A stretch of DNA of 64,000 nucleotides from Paeniglutamicibacter psychrophenolicus. GTDB lineage: Bacteria; Actinomycetota; Actinomycetes; Actinomycetales; Micrococcaceae. Below the pieces are notes generated by a model that had not been told where the DNA came from, did no database searches, and saw nothing but the letters and a program-made list of their open reading frames with translations. Below, one piece after another: positions 8,235-18,052 of the stretch (positions within the stretch are counted from its first letter, which is position 1; each line of letters opens with the position of its first letter). The position numbers were made by a program, and so were the translations under genes. The stretch is taken from positions 558,001-622,000 of the forward strand of contig NZ_JAUSSH010000002.1 of the NCBI RefSeq assembly GCF_030812255.1, given 5' to 3'.

Positions 8235-9644
8235 CTACTTCTTCAGGTGGTCAACCAGCTGCGAAGCAATGCCGTTGTAGGACCCCGGAGTCAGCGCCAG
8301 CAGGCGTGCCTCGGCCTCGGTGGACAGGCCCAGCGAGGAGACGAACTCCTGCATGCGGGCCGCGTCGACGCGCTGGCCGCGGGTCAGGTCCTTGAGGCGC
8401 TCGTACGGGTTTTCCATGCCCTCGACACCGGCGATGGACTCGGCGCGCATGACCATCTGGATGGCCTCGCCGAGCACCTCCCAGTTGTGGTCGAGGTCGT
8501 CCGCAAGCACATCTTCGGCAACGTCCAGGCGGTCAAGGCCCTTGGCGACGTTGGAGATCGCCAGCAGCGAGTGGCCGAAGGCGGTGCCGATGTTGCGCTG
8601 CGAGGAGGAGTCGGTGAGGTCGCGCTGCCAGCGGCTGGTCACCAGGGTGGCGCCCAGGGTGTCGAGCAGGCCGTTGGAGATCTCCAGGTTTGCCTCGGCA
8701 TTTTCGAAGCGGATCGGGTTGACCTTGTGCGGCATGGTCGAGGAGCCGGTGGCGCCGGCTACCGGGATCTGCGCGAAGTAGCCGATGGAAATGTAGCTCC
8801 ACACATCGGTGCACAGGTTGTGCAGGATCCGGTTGAAGCGTGCCATGTCCGCGTAGAGCTCGGCCTGCCAGTCGTGCGACTCGATCTGGGTGGTCAACGG
8901 GTTCCAGGTCAGCCCCAGGCCCTCGACGAAGGTGCGCGAGACTTCCTGCCAGTCGGCAGACGGCACCGAGGCGTAGTGGGCGGCATAGGTGCCGGTGGCG
9001 CCGTTGATCTTGCCCAGGAACTCGGTCTTTTCGATGCGGTCCAGCTGGCGCGCCAGGCGCCAGGCCAGCACCGCCAGTTCCTTGCCCAGCGTGGTGGGGG
9101 TCGCCGGCTGTCCGTGGGTCCGCGAGAGCATCGGCACGTCGCGGGATTCCTCGGCCATGGCGGTGATCTGGGCGACCAGCGTGCGTGCAGCCGGCAGCCA
9201 CACGTTCATGACCGCGTCCTTGACGCCCAGGGCGTAGGAGAGGTTGTTGATGTCCTCGGAGGTGCAGCCGAAGTGCACCAGCGCGGTGAGGTTCGCGATG
9301 CCGAGGCCCTCAAGGCGTCGGCCGATGTAGTACTCCACGGCCTTCACGTCGTGCACCGTAACGGCCTCGATCTCGGCCAACTCGGCCACGGACGCGGCGT
9401 TGAAGTCGGTGACGATCTTGCGCAGTGCTGAGCGCTGGGCCTCGGTGAGCGGGGAGGTGCCCGGCAGCACGGAGTTGTCGGTCAGGTGGATCAGCCACTC
9501 GACTTCCACGTGGACGCGGTCGCGGTTCAGGGCCGCTTCGGAGAGGTGGTCGACCAGCGGGGCCACGGCGGCACGGTAACGACCGTCCAGGGCACCAAGG
9601 GCGAGGGGTTCGGATGCAAGTGAAATGCGCGCGGAATCAGCCAT
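8235..9644 (-). CDS. purB: Adenylosuccinate lyase
   Basis: 469 residues. The fumarase/aspartase-superfamily signature GSSTMPHKVNPIRFEN is intact and includes the catalytic serine loop; TSEDINNLSYALG and LSRTHGQPATPTTLG are the other two conserved regions. It splits adenylosuccinate to AMP and SAICAR to AICAR in purine synthesis, in the cytoplasm. The frame stays open about 32 codons further upstream, but that stretch is arginine-rich and unlike the family; I start at the ATG at 9642-9644, which has AAAGA ten bases upstream and opens the conserved LALGALDGRY. It resembles the E. coli-type PurB in length (about 456 residues). It stands alone between the AbiE-like module and a divergent WXG-like gene. 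Confidence 0.92.
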   Translation of the reverse strand: MADSARISLASEPLALGALDGRYRAAVAPLVDHLSEAALNRDRVHVEVEWLIHLTDNSVLPGTSPLTEAQRSALRKIVTDFNAASVAELAEIEAVTVHDVKAVEYYIGRRLEGLGIANLTALVHFGCTSEDINNLSYALGVKDAVMNVWLPAARTLVAQITAMAEESRDVPMLSRTHGQPATPTTLGKELAVLAWRLARQLDRIEKTEFLGKINGATGTYAAHYASVPSADWQEVSRTFVEGLGLTWNPLTTQIESHDWQAELYADMARFNRILHNLCTDVWSYISIGYFAQIPVAGATGSSTMPHKVNPIRFENAEANLEISNGLLDTLGATLVTSRWQRDLTDSSSQRNIGTAFGHSLLAISNVAKGLDRLDVAEDVLADDLDHNWEVLGEAIQMVMRAESIAGVEGMENPYERLKDLTRGQRVDAARMQEFVSSLGLSTEAEARLLALTPGSYNGIASQLVDHLKK

Positions 9645-9846
9645 GGTGCCCATTCTTTCATGATTCATCCGCATGGCGCCCGGGACGTGACGCCGCGCAC
9701 GTCGCATACGGGTCGCATTGGGTTTCGGTTGGTTATCCACATGTTGCGGCCATCCGTCCTCCGGCGGCCCGGAGTGCTGTCAGCCTTGAACCCAACAAAC
9801 ACGACCGAGCCACCGGCACGAAGACGGAAAGGGTGCGGCAGAAAAG

Positions 9847-10167
9847 ATGCTTGAAGCAATCGCCGATGAAATGCTCATGCGGGTGGTCGCCACCCAGGCT
9901 GCGGTGTATCGGGCCCGCGAACAACTCGAACAGGTGCTGCGCCTGGAATGGGAGTCCCCGGCCGGCCGGGCGTTCCGGGACCGGGCTGCCGAACTGGCAG
10001 CCAAGGTCGCCGACCTGGACACCCGGCTGGAATCGGCCCGCGGTGAAATCTGGTCCGCCCGGTCAGACCTGGCCGAGCTCGAATCCACGATCCTGTCCAC
10101 CCTGGGCACCCTGGGGCCCATCGTGACGCCCGGAGGATTGCCGCGCGGGTTGCTTGGCGGGTTCTAG
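9847..10167 (+). CDS. Small helical protein, WXG100-like
   Basis: 106 residues, nearly all predicted helix. Residues 33-43 read LRLEWESPAGR, close to the W-x-G turn of WXG100 proteins but with serine in place of glycine, between two amphipathic helices that would form a hairpin. The tail is glycine- and proline-rich (GPIVTPGGLPRGLLGGF). It precedes by 26 bases a 474-residue protein with a helical N-terminus and a lipase-like motif. A pair like this is common for ESX/type VII or LXG-type secreted effectors and their small partners, but no EccC or other secretion gene is in the window. Assignment as WXG-like is by pattern only. Confidence 0.5.
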   Translation: MLEAIADEMLMRVVATQAAVYRAREQLEQVLRLEWESPAGRAFRDRAAELAAKVADLDTRLESARGEIWSARSDLAELESTILSTLGTLGPIVTPGGLPRGLLGGF

Positions 10168-10193
10168 GACAGGGAAAAGGAGGCGAAACGACC

Positions 10194-11618
10194 ATGGGAT
10201 ACGAAGTACGCGGGGGACCGGGATCCATCCGGTTCACCCTGACCGAACTCGAACGAACCACCTCGATGCTCACCCGGACCGGAGCGGAACTGCTCGAAGG
10301 TGCTTCCCTCCTGGCCCGGTTCCCGCAATTTCCCGCGGCCATGTTGGCGCTGGGCACGCTGATGCTGCGGGCCCGAGTCATCGGCGCCGTGCAGTCCCTG
10401 GCCGAGGCCGCCGGATCGTGCACCGCACGGGCCGCGGAGGCCGGGGTGCTCGCGTTGGCGGTTGCCACCGCGCGGAGCACCTACGAACAAGCCGAATTCG
10501 CGGCGCAGCGCGGGATGAACGAGGCACGCGGGAGCCTGTTGCCCCTGACCGTGATGTGGGACCTGGCCAACAACAAGGGCCGGCCACGTACCCAAACCAC
10601 CGAGGACCTGATCAACGAGATGCCGAGCATCCTTGGATTCCCCTTCGGGTTCTTGCGCGACACCGAGCACGGAGGCATGTTCAAGGACCCGCTGGCCGAG
10701 CGGCTCTATCCGCAGCTCACCGAGTTCCTGCGTGACCAGAACCTCCTGCACCTGGCGCCCATCAAGGTCCGCGGACAGGGGCCAGACCGCGTCGTGCAAT
10801 TCGACGGGACCATCGAAACCCTGGTCGAGCTGCAGAAGCTGGCGGAGCGGGAACCTCCGGGCAGCCTGCTGGTCACCCGGTTCGAGGACGACGAGGGGCC
10901 CGTCTATGTCATGACGATCCCGGGTACGCAGTCGGATCCGCTCAAGGACATCAACGAGAAGTTCCGCCGGATCAGGGGAACGGAGTCGGAACCGGAACTG
11001 GGCAATCCCTGGGACGGCACGGGCATTGTTGAGGGGATGGGCAACGACTCGAAGAACCTTATCCCGTCCGTCGAGGAGGCCTTGCGGAAATCGGGTGCCA
11101 ACGACGGGGACCGCGTGGTGGTCACCGGATACAGCCAGGGCGGGATCCACGCGGTGAACATCGTCAACGACGAGCATCTCAACAAACTCTTCGACTTCCA
11201 GCACCTGACGACATTCGGTTCCCCGACGGGACAGGTCCCGATACCCGAGGACACCCTCGCGCTGCACCTAGAGGACAGGAACGACTTGGTTCCGGGCACC
11301 GATGGGAGCAGGAATCCCGAGGAACGCAACAGATTGACGGTCGTCTTCGACGGCCCCGACGGATCAGTCGAATTGGGCACCGACGGGTTCGGCGAGGCCC
11401 ACAAGCTGGAGAACTACGAATCGCATGCCAGGGACTTGCGTGGCTCCAAGGACCCGGGAGTCATAGAATCCCTGGGCCTGTTGGGAACCCTGTTCGGGCA
11501 ATCCCGGCGCGGGAAGGTGCATTCCTTCCGGCTCGGGCGCCAACCCAAGCCGGAAATGAAGCTGCCGAAGAAAGACGAGAAGCGCGAGCGCCTTTCCAGG
11601 ATCACCCCGGGACGCTAG
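10194..11618 (+). CDS. Putative alpha/beta-hydrolase with N-terminal helical domain
   Basis: 474 residues without a signal peptide. Residues 1-125 are helical and glycine/alanine-rich, like the N-terminal targeting domain of ESX-type substrates. Residues 225-370 look like an alpha/beta-hydrolase core: VYVMTIPGTQSD near 237-248, then the nucleophile elbow TGYSQGG with S314, and LEDRNDLVPG near 355-365 as a candidate acid loop; a histidine in NYESHARD near 413 could complete a triad. The C-terminal 40 residues are very basic. It begins 26 bases after the WXG-like gene and was probably made with it. The enzyme activity and substrate are unknown; a lipase/esterase is the simplest reading. Confidence 0.5.
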   Translation: MGYEVRGGPGSIRFTLTELERTTSMLTRTGAELLEGASLLARFPQFPAAMLALGTLMLRARVIGAVQSLAEAAGSCTARAAEAGVLALAVATARSTYEQAEFAAQRGMNEARGSLLPLTVMWDLANNKGRPRTQTTEDLINEMPSILGFPFGFLRDTEHGGMFKDPLAERLYPQLTEFLRDQNLLHLAPIKVRGQGPDRVVQFDGTIETLVELQKLAEREPPGSLLVTRFEDDEGPVYVMTIPGTQSDPLKDINEKFRRIRGTESEPELGNPWDGTGIVEGMGNDSKNLIPSVEEALRKSGANDGDRVVVTGYSQGGIHAVNIVNDEHLNKLFDFQHLTTFGSPTGQVPIPEDTLALHLEDRNDLVPGTDGSRNPEERNRLTVVFDGPDGSVELGTDGFGEAHKLENYESHARDLRGSKDPGVIESLGLLGTLFGQSRRGKVHSFRLGRQPKPEMKLPKKDEKRERLSRITPGR

Positions 11619-11661
11619 AAAGCGAAATTCCAGACGGTTCCAGGAACCGATGCGCGGCGCA

Positions 11662-12054
11662 TCAACGCTTGGCCGGTGCGGCCCAGCCCATCAGGGCCGA
11701 AACGATGGAAATGATCACCGAACCGATGATGGCATCCCAAAAGAACCTGTCGACATGCAGCCCCATGGGCAGGTACTGGGTCAACCAGGAGGTCAGCATC
11801 AACATTGCGGCGTTGATGACCAAGGTGAAAAGGCCAAGGGTCAAACAGGTGATGGGCAGCGACAGCAGGCTCACGATCGGCTTCACCACCGCATTGACCA
11901 GCCCAAAGACCAAGCCCACCACCAGATACGCCAGGACCACGCCCAACGTGGCATCGGTGGACGGTGCGGTGGTGACGGTGATGCCGGGCACGACCCACGC
12001 GGCGGCCGCAAGGGCCAGCGCGTTGATCACCACGCGGAAGATAAACGCAATCAT
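11662..12054 (-). CDS. Phage_holin_4_2 / YvlD-family membrane protein
   Basis: 130 residues with four hydrophobic helices. The string NAVVKPIVSLLSLPITCLTLG is the family hallmark: a proline-rich link between helices 2 and 3 seen in YvlD-like proteins. Despite the family name these are ordinary chromosomal membrane proteins of unknown role and there is no other phage gene here. I start at ATG 12052-12054; an ATG eight codons upstream (12076-12078) has a GAGG six bases before it and is a real alternative. The frame continues far upstream on this strand but that part is not membrane-like and overlaps the divergent aminotransferase. Confidence 0.8.
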   Translation of the reverse strand: MIAFIFRVVINALALAAAAWVVPGITVTTAPSTDATLGVVLAYLVVGLVFGLVNAVVKPIVSLLSLPITCLTLGLFTLVINAAMLMLTSWLTQYLPMGLHVDRFFWDAIIGSVIISIVSALMGWAAPAKR

Positions 12055-12175
12055 GGACCCAATAATGGCACACCGCATCCGGGCCTCGCGGCAGTGAAAC
12101 AGTCTTCCCGGAAGCTTGGCAGGAATGATGCGACACATGGGGATTGCTTGGGTGGCAACAGATAGGGTGTAAGGC

Positions 12176-13297
12176 ATGACCACCGAAAATCCCGCGCCCC
12201 TCGATCCGGTCCAGCCCCGCACCATTATTGGTCGGATGCCCAAGTACGCTGCTGGCAAGCCGCCGCGTGAGGTGCCGGGCCTGAGCGCCTTCAAGCTCTC
12301 CTCGAACGAGAATCCGCTGCCGCCGATCCCCGAGGTGATGGACGCGATCCGGGCCCAACTCGAGATCAACCGGTATCCGGATCCGCTCTCGACCAAGTTG
12401 CGCAATGCACTGTCGGAGTTCCTGTCGGTCCCGGCCGACGACATCGTCACCGGCGCCGGATCCCTCGGTGCGCTGACTCAGATCCTGGCCACCTTTGCCG
12501 GCCAGGGTGACGACGGCGTGCAGGACGAAGTGGTCTTTGCCTGGCGCTCCTTCGAGGCCTACCCGATCGTGGTGGAAACCGCCGGAGCCCTGCCGGTGCA
12601 GGTTCCACTGCTGGCGGATGGCCGCCACGACCTGGACGCCATGGCCGCAGCCGTCAACGAGAACACCTCGGTGATCCTGCTGTGCACACCGAACAACCCC
12701 ACCGGCCCTGCGCTGCGCACAGGGGAAGTCGAAGCGTTCATTGCCAAGGTTCCTTCCAACGTGTTGATCGTCATCGACGAGGCCTACCAGGAATTTGTGC
12801 GCGACCCGCAGGCCGTCAACGGGATCGACACTTACCGCAGGCACCCCAATGTGATGGTGCTGCGGACCTTCTCCAAGGCCCACAGCCTGGCCAACCTCCG
12901 CGTGGGATATTCGGTCTCGCACCCCGAAGTCACCAATCACATCCGGGTCGTCGCCACCCCGTTTGCTGTCTCCTCGGTGGCCGAGGATGCGGCGGTTGCC
13001 TCCCTGGCCCACTTCGACAAGGTTGTGGAAAGGGTACAAAAGGTCGTTGACGAACGAACCCGCGTTGTTGCCGGCCTGCGGGAGCTTGGATGGCAGATTC
13101 CTGACGCCGACGGCAACTTCGTCTGGCTGCAACTGGGTGCCAATACCGCTGAATTTGCCGAGCTGGCCTCGGAACAAGCGTTGGCAGTGCGTGCCTTCGG
13201 CAACGAGGGGATCCGCGTGAGCATCGGGGAGGTTGAGGCCAATACCCGGTTCCTCGAGATTTGTCGGAACTATCCAAAAGCCCCGACGCTTTCCTAG
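12176..13297 (+). CDS. Histidinol-phosphate / aromatic amino acid aminotransferase (HisC/Pat family)
   Basis: 373 residues, fold-type I PLP enzyme. Motifs in order: LSSNENPLPP (41-50), TGAGSLGAL (92-100), CTPNNPTGP (170-178), IDEAYQEF with D201 and Y204, and TFSKAHSLANLRVGY where K234 is the PLP lysine. The HisC and Pat (phenylalanine aminotransferase) subfamilies are close in actinobacteria; the absence of other his genes nearby favours a broad aromatic aminotransferase over the dedicated histidine enzyme, but I cannot separate them by eye. It is followed by a 2-oxoacid dehydrogenase operon, with a long palindrome between them. Confidence 0.85.
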   Translation: MTTENPAPLDPVQPRTIIGRMPKYAAGKPPREVPGLSAFKLSSNENPLPPIPEVMDAIRAQLEINRYPDPLSTKLRNALSEFLSVPADDIVTGAGSLGALTQILATFAGQGDDGVQDEVVFAWRSFEAYPIVVETAGALPVQVPLLADGRHDLDAMAAAVNENTSVILLCTPNNPTGPALRTGEVEAFIAKVPSNVLIVIDEAYQEFVRDPQAVNGIDTYRRHPNVMVLRTFSKAHSLANLRVGYSVSHPEVTNHIRVVATPFAVSSVAEDAAVASLAHFDKVVERVQKVVDERTRVVAGLRELGWQIPDADGNFVWLQLGANTAEFAELASEQALAVRAFGNEGIRVSIGEVEANTRFLEICRNYPKAPTLS

Positions 13298-13356
13298 GCG
13301 CGGATAAGTCGTGGTTTGCGGCAATCCACCGTTAGGCTAGAACAGACAATCCCGCT

Positions 13357-13394
13357 ATATGCCCCATGGGGAATGTATTCCGCATGGGGCATAT
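13357..13394. promoter_or_regulatory. 38-base palindrome upstream of the 2-oxoacid dehydrogenase operon
   Basis: ATATGCCCCATG at 13357-13368 is exactly complementary to CATGGGGCATAT at 13383-13394; inside, GGAAT and ATTCC at 13370-13374 and 13377-13381 also pair, leaving one G-G mismatch and a two-base loop. It ends 10 bases before the ribosome site of the E1 alpha gene and lacks a T-run, so a regulator operator or a 5' UTR hairpin is more likely than a plain terminator for the aminotransferase gene. Confidence 0.5.
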
Positions 13395-13420
13395 TTCATG
13401 TATGTAAGGACGCCCTCGGT

Positions 13421-14569
13421 ATGACCAACACCGTGCACGAGCCCTCGGAGCAAGCGCTGATACAGCTACTTACCCCCGAAGGGGAACGTCGCTCACACGC
13501 CGAGTACGACAGCTACATCCAGGACGTCGACGCGGAAATGTTGCGTGGGTTCTACCGCGACATGGCATTGACCCGCCGCTTCGACCAGGAAGCCACCGCG
13601 CTGCAGCGCCAGGGACAGCTGGCCCTGTGGGTTCCCCTGCGCGGACAGGAAGCGGCACAGATCGGTTCGGGAAGGGCCACCCGCCCGTCCGACTACATCT
13701 TCCCCACCTACCGCGAACACGGCGTGGCACTGACCCGCAATGTCGACTTCCCACAGATGCTGCGGATCTTCCGCGGCATCTCCAACGGCGGCTGGGACCC
13801 GAGGGAAAACAACTTCCACATGTACACCATGGTGCTCGCGGCCCAGATGCCGCACGCCACGGGCTATGCCATGGGCATCCAACGCGACCAGGCCGGCTGG
13901 GACGCCGAGCGCCTCGAAAAGGACGGCGAGGCGGTCGTCGCGTACTTCGGCGACGGTTCCTCCACCGAGGGCGAGGTCCATGAATCCATGGTCTTCGCCG
14001 CCAGCTTCAACTCCCCGGTCGTCTTCTTCTGCCAGAACAACCAGTGGGCCATCTCGGTCCCGTTCCACGTGCAGTCCAAGGTGCCGTTGGCCGACCGCGC
14101 CGCCGGCTACGGCTTCCCCGGAATCCGGGTGGACGGCAACGACGTGCTGGCCGTGCTGGCCGTGACCCGCTGGGCACTCGAGCGCGCCCGGCGCGGCGAG
14201 GGCCCGGTGCTGATCGAAGCGGTCACCTACCGGATGAGCGCCCACACCACTGCGGACGACCCCACCAAGTACCGCCTGGATGCCGACGAGGAAGCCTGGG
14301 TCGGCCGCGACCCGCTGGCCCGCCTGGAGAAGCACCTGCGGGACAACGACCTGGCCGACGAGCTGTTCTTCAAGCAGGTCGCCGTTGACGGCGACGAGAT
14401 GGCCACCCGCGTCCGCATCGAAGCCATGGCGTTCCCGGACCCGGAACTCTCCCAGTCCTTCGCCAACGTCTACGCGGAGGCACACCCGCTGATCCAGGAA
14501 GAGCTCAAGTGGCACCTGGAATACGAAGCAGGATTCGCCGACACCACCGAGGAAGGGGCCACCCGATGA
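13421..14569 (+). CDS. Branched-chain 2-oxoacid / pyruvate dehydrogenase E1 component, alpha subunit
   Basis: 382 residues. [21 protein letters not shown]-type opening, then [16 protein letters not shown] and [11 protein letters not shown] in the middle, the G-D-G...N-N motif that binds thiamine diphosphate and magnesium. ADDPTKYR near the C-terminal third is typical of E1 alpha. It decarboxylates a 2-oxoacid with ThDP together with E1 beta. I start at ATG 13421, ten bases after TAAGGA; the frame is open 35 codons further but that part lies across the palindrome. It overlaps E1 beta by 4 bases. Substrate (pyruvate or branched-chain) is not certain; the separate alpha and beta subunits exclude the fused actinobacterial AceE. 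Confidence 0.88.
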   Translation: MTNTVHEPSEQALIQLLTPEGERRSHAEYDSYIQDVDAEMLRGFYRDMALTRRFDQEATALQRQGQLALWVPLRGQEAAQIGSGRATRPSDYIFPTYREHGVALTRNVDFPQMLRIFRGISNGGWDPRENNFHMYTMVLAAQMPHATGYAMGIQRDQAGWDAERLEKDGEAVVAYFGDGSSTEGEVHESMVFAASFNSPVVFFCQNNQWAISVPFHVQSKVPLADRAAGYGFPGIRVDGNDVLAVLAVTRWALERARRGEGPVLIEAVTYRMSAHTTADDPTKYRLDADEEAWVGRDPLARLEKHLRDNDLADELFFKQVAVDGDEMATRVRIEAMAFPDPELSQSFANVYAEAHPLIQEELKWHLEYEAGFADTTEEGATR

Positions 14570-15546
14570 GCACCACCACGATGACCCTGGCCAAGGCCAT
14601 CACCGCCGGACTCGACAAGGTCCTGGCAAGCAACCCCAAGTCCCTGCTCATCGGCGAGGACATCGGACGCCTGGGTGGCGTTTACCGCGTCACCGACGGG
14701 CTGATCGACAGCTACGGCGCCGACCGCGTCATCGACTCCCCGCTGGGCGAGGCCGGGATCATCGGCACCTCCATCGGCATGGCGATCCGCGGCTACGCCC
14801 CGATCGCCGAGATCCAGTTCGACGGCTTCGTCTTCCCCGCCTTCAACCAGATCACCACCCAGCTGGCCAAGATGCGCGCCCGCTCCGAGGGCCGCTTCGG
14901 CGCCCCCGTGGTCATACGCATCCCCTACGGCGGCGGCATCGGTTCCATCGAACACCACTCCGAATCCCCGGAGGCGCTCTTCGCGCACACCGCGGGCCTG
15001 CGCATCATGGCGCCGTCCAATGCGCACGACGCCTACTGGATGATCCAGCAGGCCGCCGCCTGCCAGGACCCGGTGATCTTCTTCGAGCCCAAGCGCCGCT
15101 ACTGGCTCAAGGGCGAGGTCGACACCGAAAACCCAGCCGCCGACGCCTTCAAGGCCCAGATCATCCGTCCCGGCGAGGACGCCACCATCGTCACCTACGG
15201 CCCGCTGGTGCCCGTCGCCCTGGCCGCGGCCGAGGCCGCGCGCGAGGACGGCCGCTCGGTGGAGGTCATCGACCTGCGCTCGGTCTCCCCGATCGACTTC
15301 GACACCATCACCGAGTCGGTGGAAAAGACCGGCCGGCTCATCGTCACGCACGAGGCCCCGACCTTTGGCGGCATCGGCGGGGAAATCGCCGCCCGCATCT
15401 CCGAGCGCGCCTTCCTCTCGCTGGAGGCCCCGGTCATCCGCGTCGGCGGCTTCCACATGCCCTACCCGGTGGCCAAGGTCGAGGAACAGTACCTGCCCGA
15501 CATCGACAAGGTCCTCGAGGCCCTCGATCGGTCCTTCGCCTACTAA
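14566..15546 (+). CDS. Branched-chain 2-oxoacid / pyruvate dehydrogenase E1 component, beta subunit
   Basis: 326 residues, usual length for E1 beta. It starts [19 protein letters not shown] after a short lead and has [20 protein letters not shown], a conserved substrate-channel region, then [17 protein letters not shown] and [13 protein letters not shown]. It forms the alpha2beta2 heterotetramer with the preceding gene. The ATG overlaps the E1 alpha stop (ATGA). The stop is followed by 65 bases and a strong AAGGAG site before E2. The [16 protein letters not shown] segment contains the active-site histidine region. Confidence 0.9.
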   Translation: MSTTTMTLAKAITAGLDKVLASNPKSLLIGEDIGRLGGVYRVTDGLIDSYGADRVIDSPLGEAGIIGTSIGMAIRGYAPIAEIQFDGFVFPAFNQITTQLAKMRARSEGRFGAPVVIRIPYGGGIGSIEHHSESPEALFAHTAGLRIMAPSNAHDAYWMIQQAAACQDPVIFFEPKRRYWLKGEVDTENPAADAFKAQIIRPGEDATIVTYGPLVPVALAAAEAAREDGRSVEVIDLRSVSPIDFDTITESVEKTGRLIVTHEAPTFGGIGGEIAARISERAFLSLEAPVIRVGGFHMPYPVAKVEEQYLPDIDKVLEALDRSFAY

Positions 15547-15611
15547 ATTCGCAGGTGCGCACCTTTGCCACCGCACCGCAGACGCAAAGTTTCTCACAAG
15601 GAGTGAAGACG

Positions 15612-17039
15612 ATGAGCACCTTCAATCTTCCCGATGTCGGCGAGGGCCTCACCGAGGCCGAAATCGTCAGTTGGAAAGTCAAGCCCGGTGACACCGTGGC
15701 CGTGAACCAGGTCTTCGTGGAGATCGAGACCGCCAAGTCGCTGGTCGAGCTGCCCAGCCCGTACGCCGGGGTGGTCAAGGAACTGCACGGCGCCGAGGGC
15801 GAGACCCTGGCCGTGGGTGCTGCGCTGTTCACGGTGGAGGAGGCCGGTTCCCGCCCGGCCCCGCTGGCCAACGTGCCCCAGGTGGCCGACATCGCCGAAT
15901 CCGACACCCCGGTCGCCAGCGAGGAACCGGGCCCGCTGGTCGGCTCGGGTCCCAAGGCCGATGCCGTCAAGCGCCGTGCCCGCACCAACCGCCCGGCCCC
16001 GACCAGGCCCGCCAGGGCCGCGGGCGCAACGGGTGCCCCGGTGATCCCGGCCGCGCTGGCCGACACCATCTCCCGCCGCGCCGCCGAGATCGGCCAGGCC
16101 TCCACCCGGTTGACCGCAGCGGCCAAGCCCGCCGTGGCCGCCTTCGTGGACCGCGTGCTGGCCAAGCCGCCGGTGCGCAAGGTCGCCAAGGAACTCGGCG
16201 TGGACTTGACCGAGGTCACCGGCACCGGAGGCCAGGGCGAGATCACCCGCGACGACGTGCTCTCCTACAAGTCCCAGCGCGAGGCCGAGCGCGATGCGGC
16301 CCCGATGTTCTGGTCTTCCCAGGGCGTGGAGCTCGACGAGCGGATCGTGCGCACCCCGGTGCGCGGGGTGCGCAAGGCCACCGCCAAGGCCATGGTCGAA
16401 TCGGCCTTCACCGCCCCGCACGTGTCGATCTTCGTGGACGTGGATGCCTCCCGGACCATGGAGTACGTGGCCCGGCTGAAGAAGAGCCGCGACTTCGAGG
16501 GCATCCGGGTTTCCCCGCTGCTGGTGCTGGCCAAGGCCGTCATCTGGGCGGCCGCCCGAAACCCCTCGGTCAACGCGTCCTGGGTGGAGACCGAGAACGG
16601 CGCCGAGATCCAGGTCAAGCACTTCATGAACCTGGGCATCGCTGCGGCAACGCCGCGCGGGCTGATCGTCCCGAACGTCAAGGAAGCCCAGAACCTGTCC
16701 ATGCGCGAGCTGGCGATCGCGCTGAACGACCTGGCCGAGACCGCCCGCGCCGGCAAGACCTCCCCGGCCGACATGGCCGGCGGCACCCTGACGGTGACCA
16801 ACATCGGCGTGCTGGGCATCGACACCGGAACACCGATCATCAACCCCGGCGAGGTCGCGATCGTCGCCTTCGGCACCATCCGACAGAAGCCGTGGGTCGT
16901 CGACGGTGCAGTGGTGCCGCGCTGGATCACCACCCTGGGCGGATCCTTCGACCACCGCGTGGTGGACGGGGACCTGTCGGCCCGCTTCATGGCGGACGTG
17001 GCGGCCATCATGCAGGAACCGGCGCTGCTGCTGGACTGA
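15612..17039 (+). CDS. 2-oxoacid dehydrogenase E2 component (dihydrolipoamide acyltransferase)
   Basis: 475 residues in the classical three-part layout. Residues 1-75 are a single lipoyl domain with the modified lysine in [15 protein letters not shown]; 76-175 is an alanine/proline linker; about 190-225 is the peripheral subunit-binding domain ([19 protein letters not shown]); from about 250 the catalytic domain ends with [17 protein letters not shown], which holds the HxxxDG active site. It transfers the acyl group from E1 to CoA. ATG 15612 follows AAGGAG by eight bases. No E3 (lipoamide dehydrogenase) gene follows, so E3 must be encoded elsewhere. Confidence 0.9.
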   Translation: MSTFNLPDVGEGLTEAEIVSWKVKPGDTVAVNQVFVEIETAKSLVELPSPYAGVVKELHGAEGETLAVGAALFTVEEAGSRPAPLANVPQVADIAESDTPVASEEPGPLVGSGPKADAVKRRARTNRPAPTRPARAAGATGAPVIPAALADTISRRAAEIGQASTRLTAAAKPAVAAFVDRVLAKPPVRKVAKELGVDLTEVTGTGGQGEITRDDVLSYKSQREAERDAAPMFWSSQGVELDERIVRTPVRGVRKATAKAMVESAFTAPHVSIFVDVDASRTMEYVARLKKSRDFEGIRVSPLLVLAKAVIWAAARNPSVNASWVETENGAEIQVKHFMNLGIAAATPRGLIVPNVKEAQNLSMRELAIALNDLAETARAGKTSPADMAGGTLTVTNIGVLGIDTGTPIINPGEVAIVAFGTIRQKPWVVDGAVVPRWITTLGGSFDHRVVDGDLSARFMADVAAIMQEPALLLD

Positions 17040-17063
17040 CACACAGCGGGACAACCTGTCGGT

Positions 17064-17105
17064 CCGCGGCCGGTGTGTGGAAGCGATTCCGCGCACCGGC
17101 CGCGG
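17064..17105 (+). terminator. Hairpin terminator after the 2-oxoacid dehydrogenase operon
   Basis: CCGCGGCCGGTG at 17064-17075 pairs exactly with CACCGGCCGCGG at 17094-17105; the loop includes a further GGAA/TTCC pairing. It sits 24 bases after the E2 stop. A T-rich tract is short (CACTTTCCC), as is common in actinobacteria. Confidence 0.7.
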
Positions 17106-17197
17106 CACTTTCCCGCGCTGGCAATTCCACCGGTGCTGGGGCACAGTGGAAAGCGTATCGACGTCCGATTATGCACTCGCGCACAAGGAGACCACCG

Positions 17198-18010
17198 ATG
17201 AGCATCAACCGGGCAGCCGCCGCATTCGGTGTTGCATCGCTGCTGGGCATGGTTTTGCTGGCCGGCTGCGCAGATGCCGCACCCCGCAAGACCTTGAACC
17301 AGAGCACCATCGATTCGAGCCCCTTCGGCCCGCCGCAGGTGCCCTCCGCCTACCCCGGGGAAGATTCCGGCAGCCCGGGCCCGACCCCCACCCCGGCGGC
17401 CTCGAGCCAAGCGTCCGGCGCCCGGGTCCCCGCAGGCGAGATCGACACCACCGGGTGGAAGAGCTTCAGCACCCAGGGAGTGGGCTTCACGTACCCGGCC
17501 GACTGGAACATCGAGGAAGACGACTGCAGCGACTGCAACTCCACGGCCAAGGCACTGGCTGACCCGTTCGCCAAGTGGGACCTCGAAAACTCCGACGGCG
17601 ACGAGATCGCGGAGTTCCGGGCCGACAGTGCGACGGACACCGACGGCGACATCGCAACCTACACCCGCACCGTCCTGGAATCCACGCCCCTGGACGCCGG
17701 CTTCCACCAACCGGCCGAGGTGCTCTTCGAACACATGGTGATCCAGGCGCCGGGCAAGAAGACCGAGCAAAAGGTCGTGCTGATGATCAACGACTCCGCC
17801 GCCACCAAGGCGCGCGGCGAGCGCCCGGCGCTGGACTTCTTCACCCCGGTCAAGGGCCTGGCCAGCCAAATGGCAAGCACCGACGACCTGGCCGAGGAAC
17901 TGGGGTTCGACGACGACCAGGTGAGCCTCGACGATGCCAGGAAGATCATGCGAAGCAAGGAATACCGGCAATTGCGGGCCGTCATGCTCAGCGTGCGGAT
18001 TCAGAAGTAG
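17198..18010 (+). CDS. Secreted lipoprotein of unknown function
   Basis: 270 residues. A lipoprotein signal peptide is clear: hydrophobic run then LLAGC with the lipidated cysteine at 24. Residues 30-75 are a Ser/Pro/Thr/Gly-rich spacer, typical of Gram-positive lipoproteins. The rest (about 85-265) begins with GWKSFSTQGVGFTYPADWNI, an opening seen in PsbP/LpqN-like fold domains, and a CSDC pair may form a disulphide. ATG 17198 follows AAGGAG by seven bases. It is between the E2 gene and trpF with terminators or gaps on either side, so context gives no role. Confidence 0.7.
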   Translation: MSINRAAAAFGVASLLGMVLLAGCADAAPRKTLNQSTIDSSPFGPPQVPSAYPGEDSGSPGPTPTPAASSQASGARVPAGEIDTTGWKSFSTQGVGFTYPADWNIEEDDCSDCNSTAKALADPFAKWDLENSDGDEIAEFRADSATDTDGDIATYTRTVLESTPLDAGFHQPAEVLFEHMVIQAPGKKTEQKVVLMINDSAATKARGERPALDFFTPVKGLASQMASTDDLAEELGFDDDQVSLDDARKIMRSKEYRQLRAVMLSVRIQK

Positions 18011-18052
18011 CATGGAAGTCGACCAACCCACGTACCGACCGGGAAGTGCCGA

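Noticed and set aside
9645-9740. An N-terminal extension of PurB
   Set aside because: Arginine-rich and unlike the family; ATG 9642-9644 has a ribosome site and opens the conserved region.
11662-12054. Prophage remnant, because of the holin-family name
   Set aside because: YvlD/holin-4-type proteins are common chromosomal proteins and no other phage gene is nearby.
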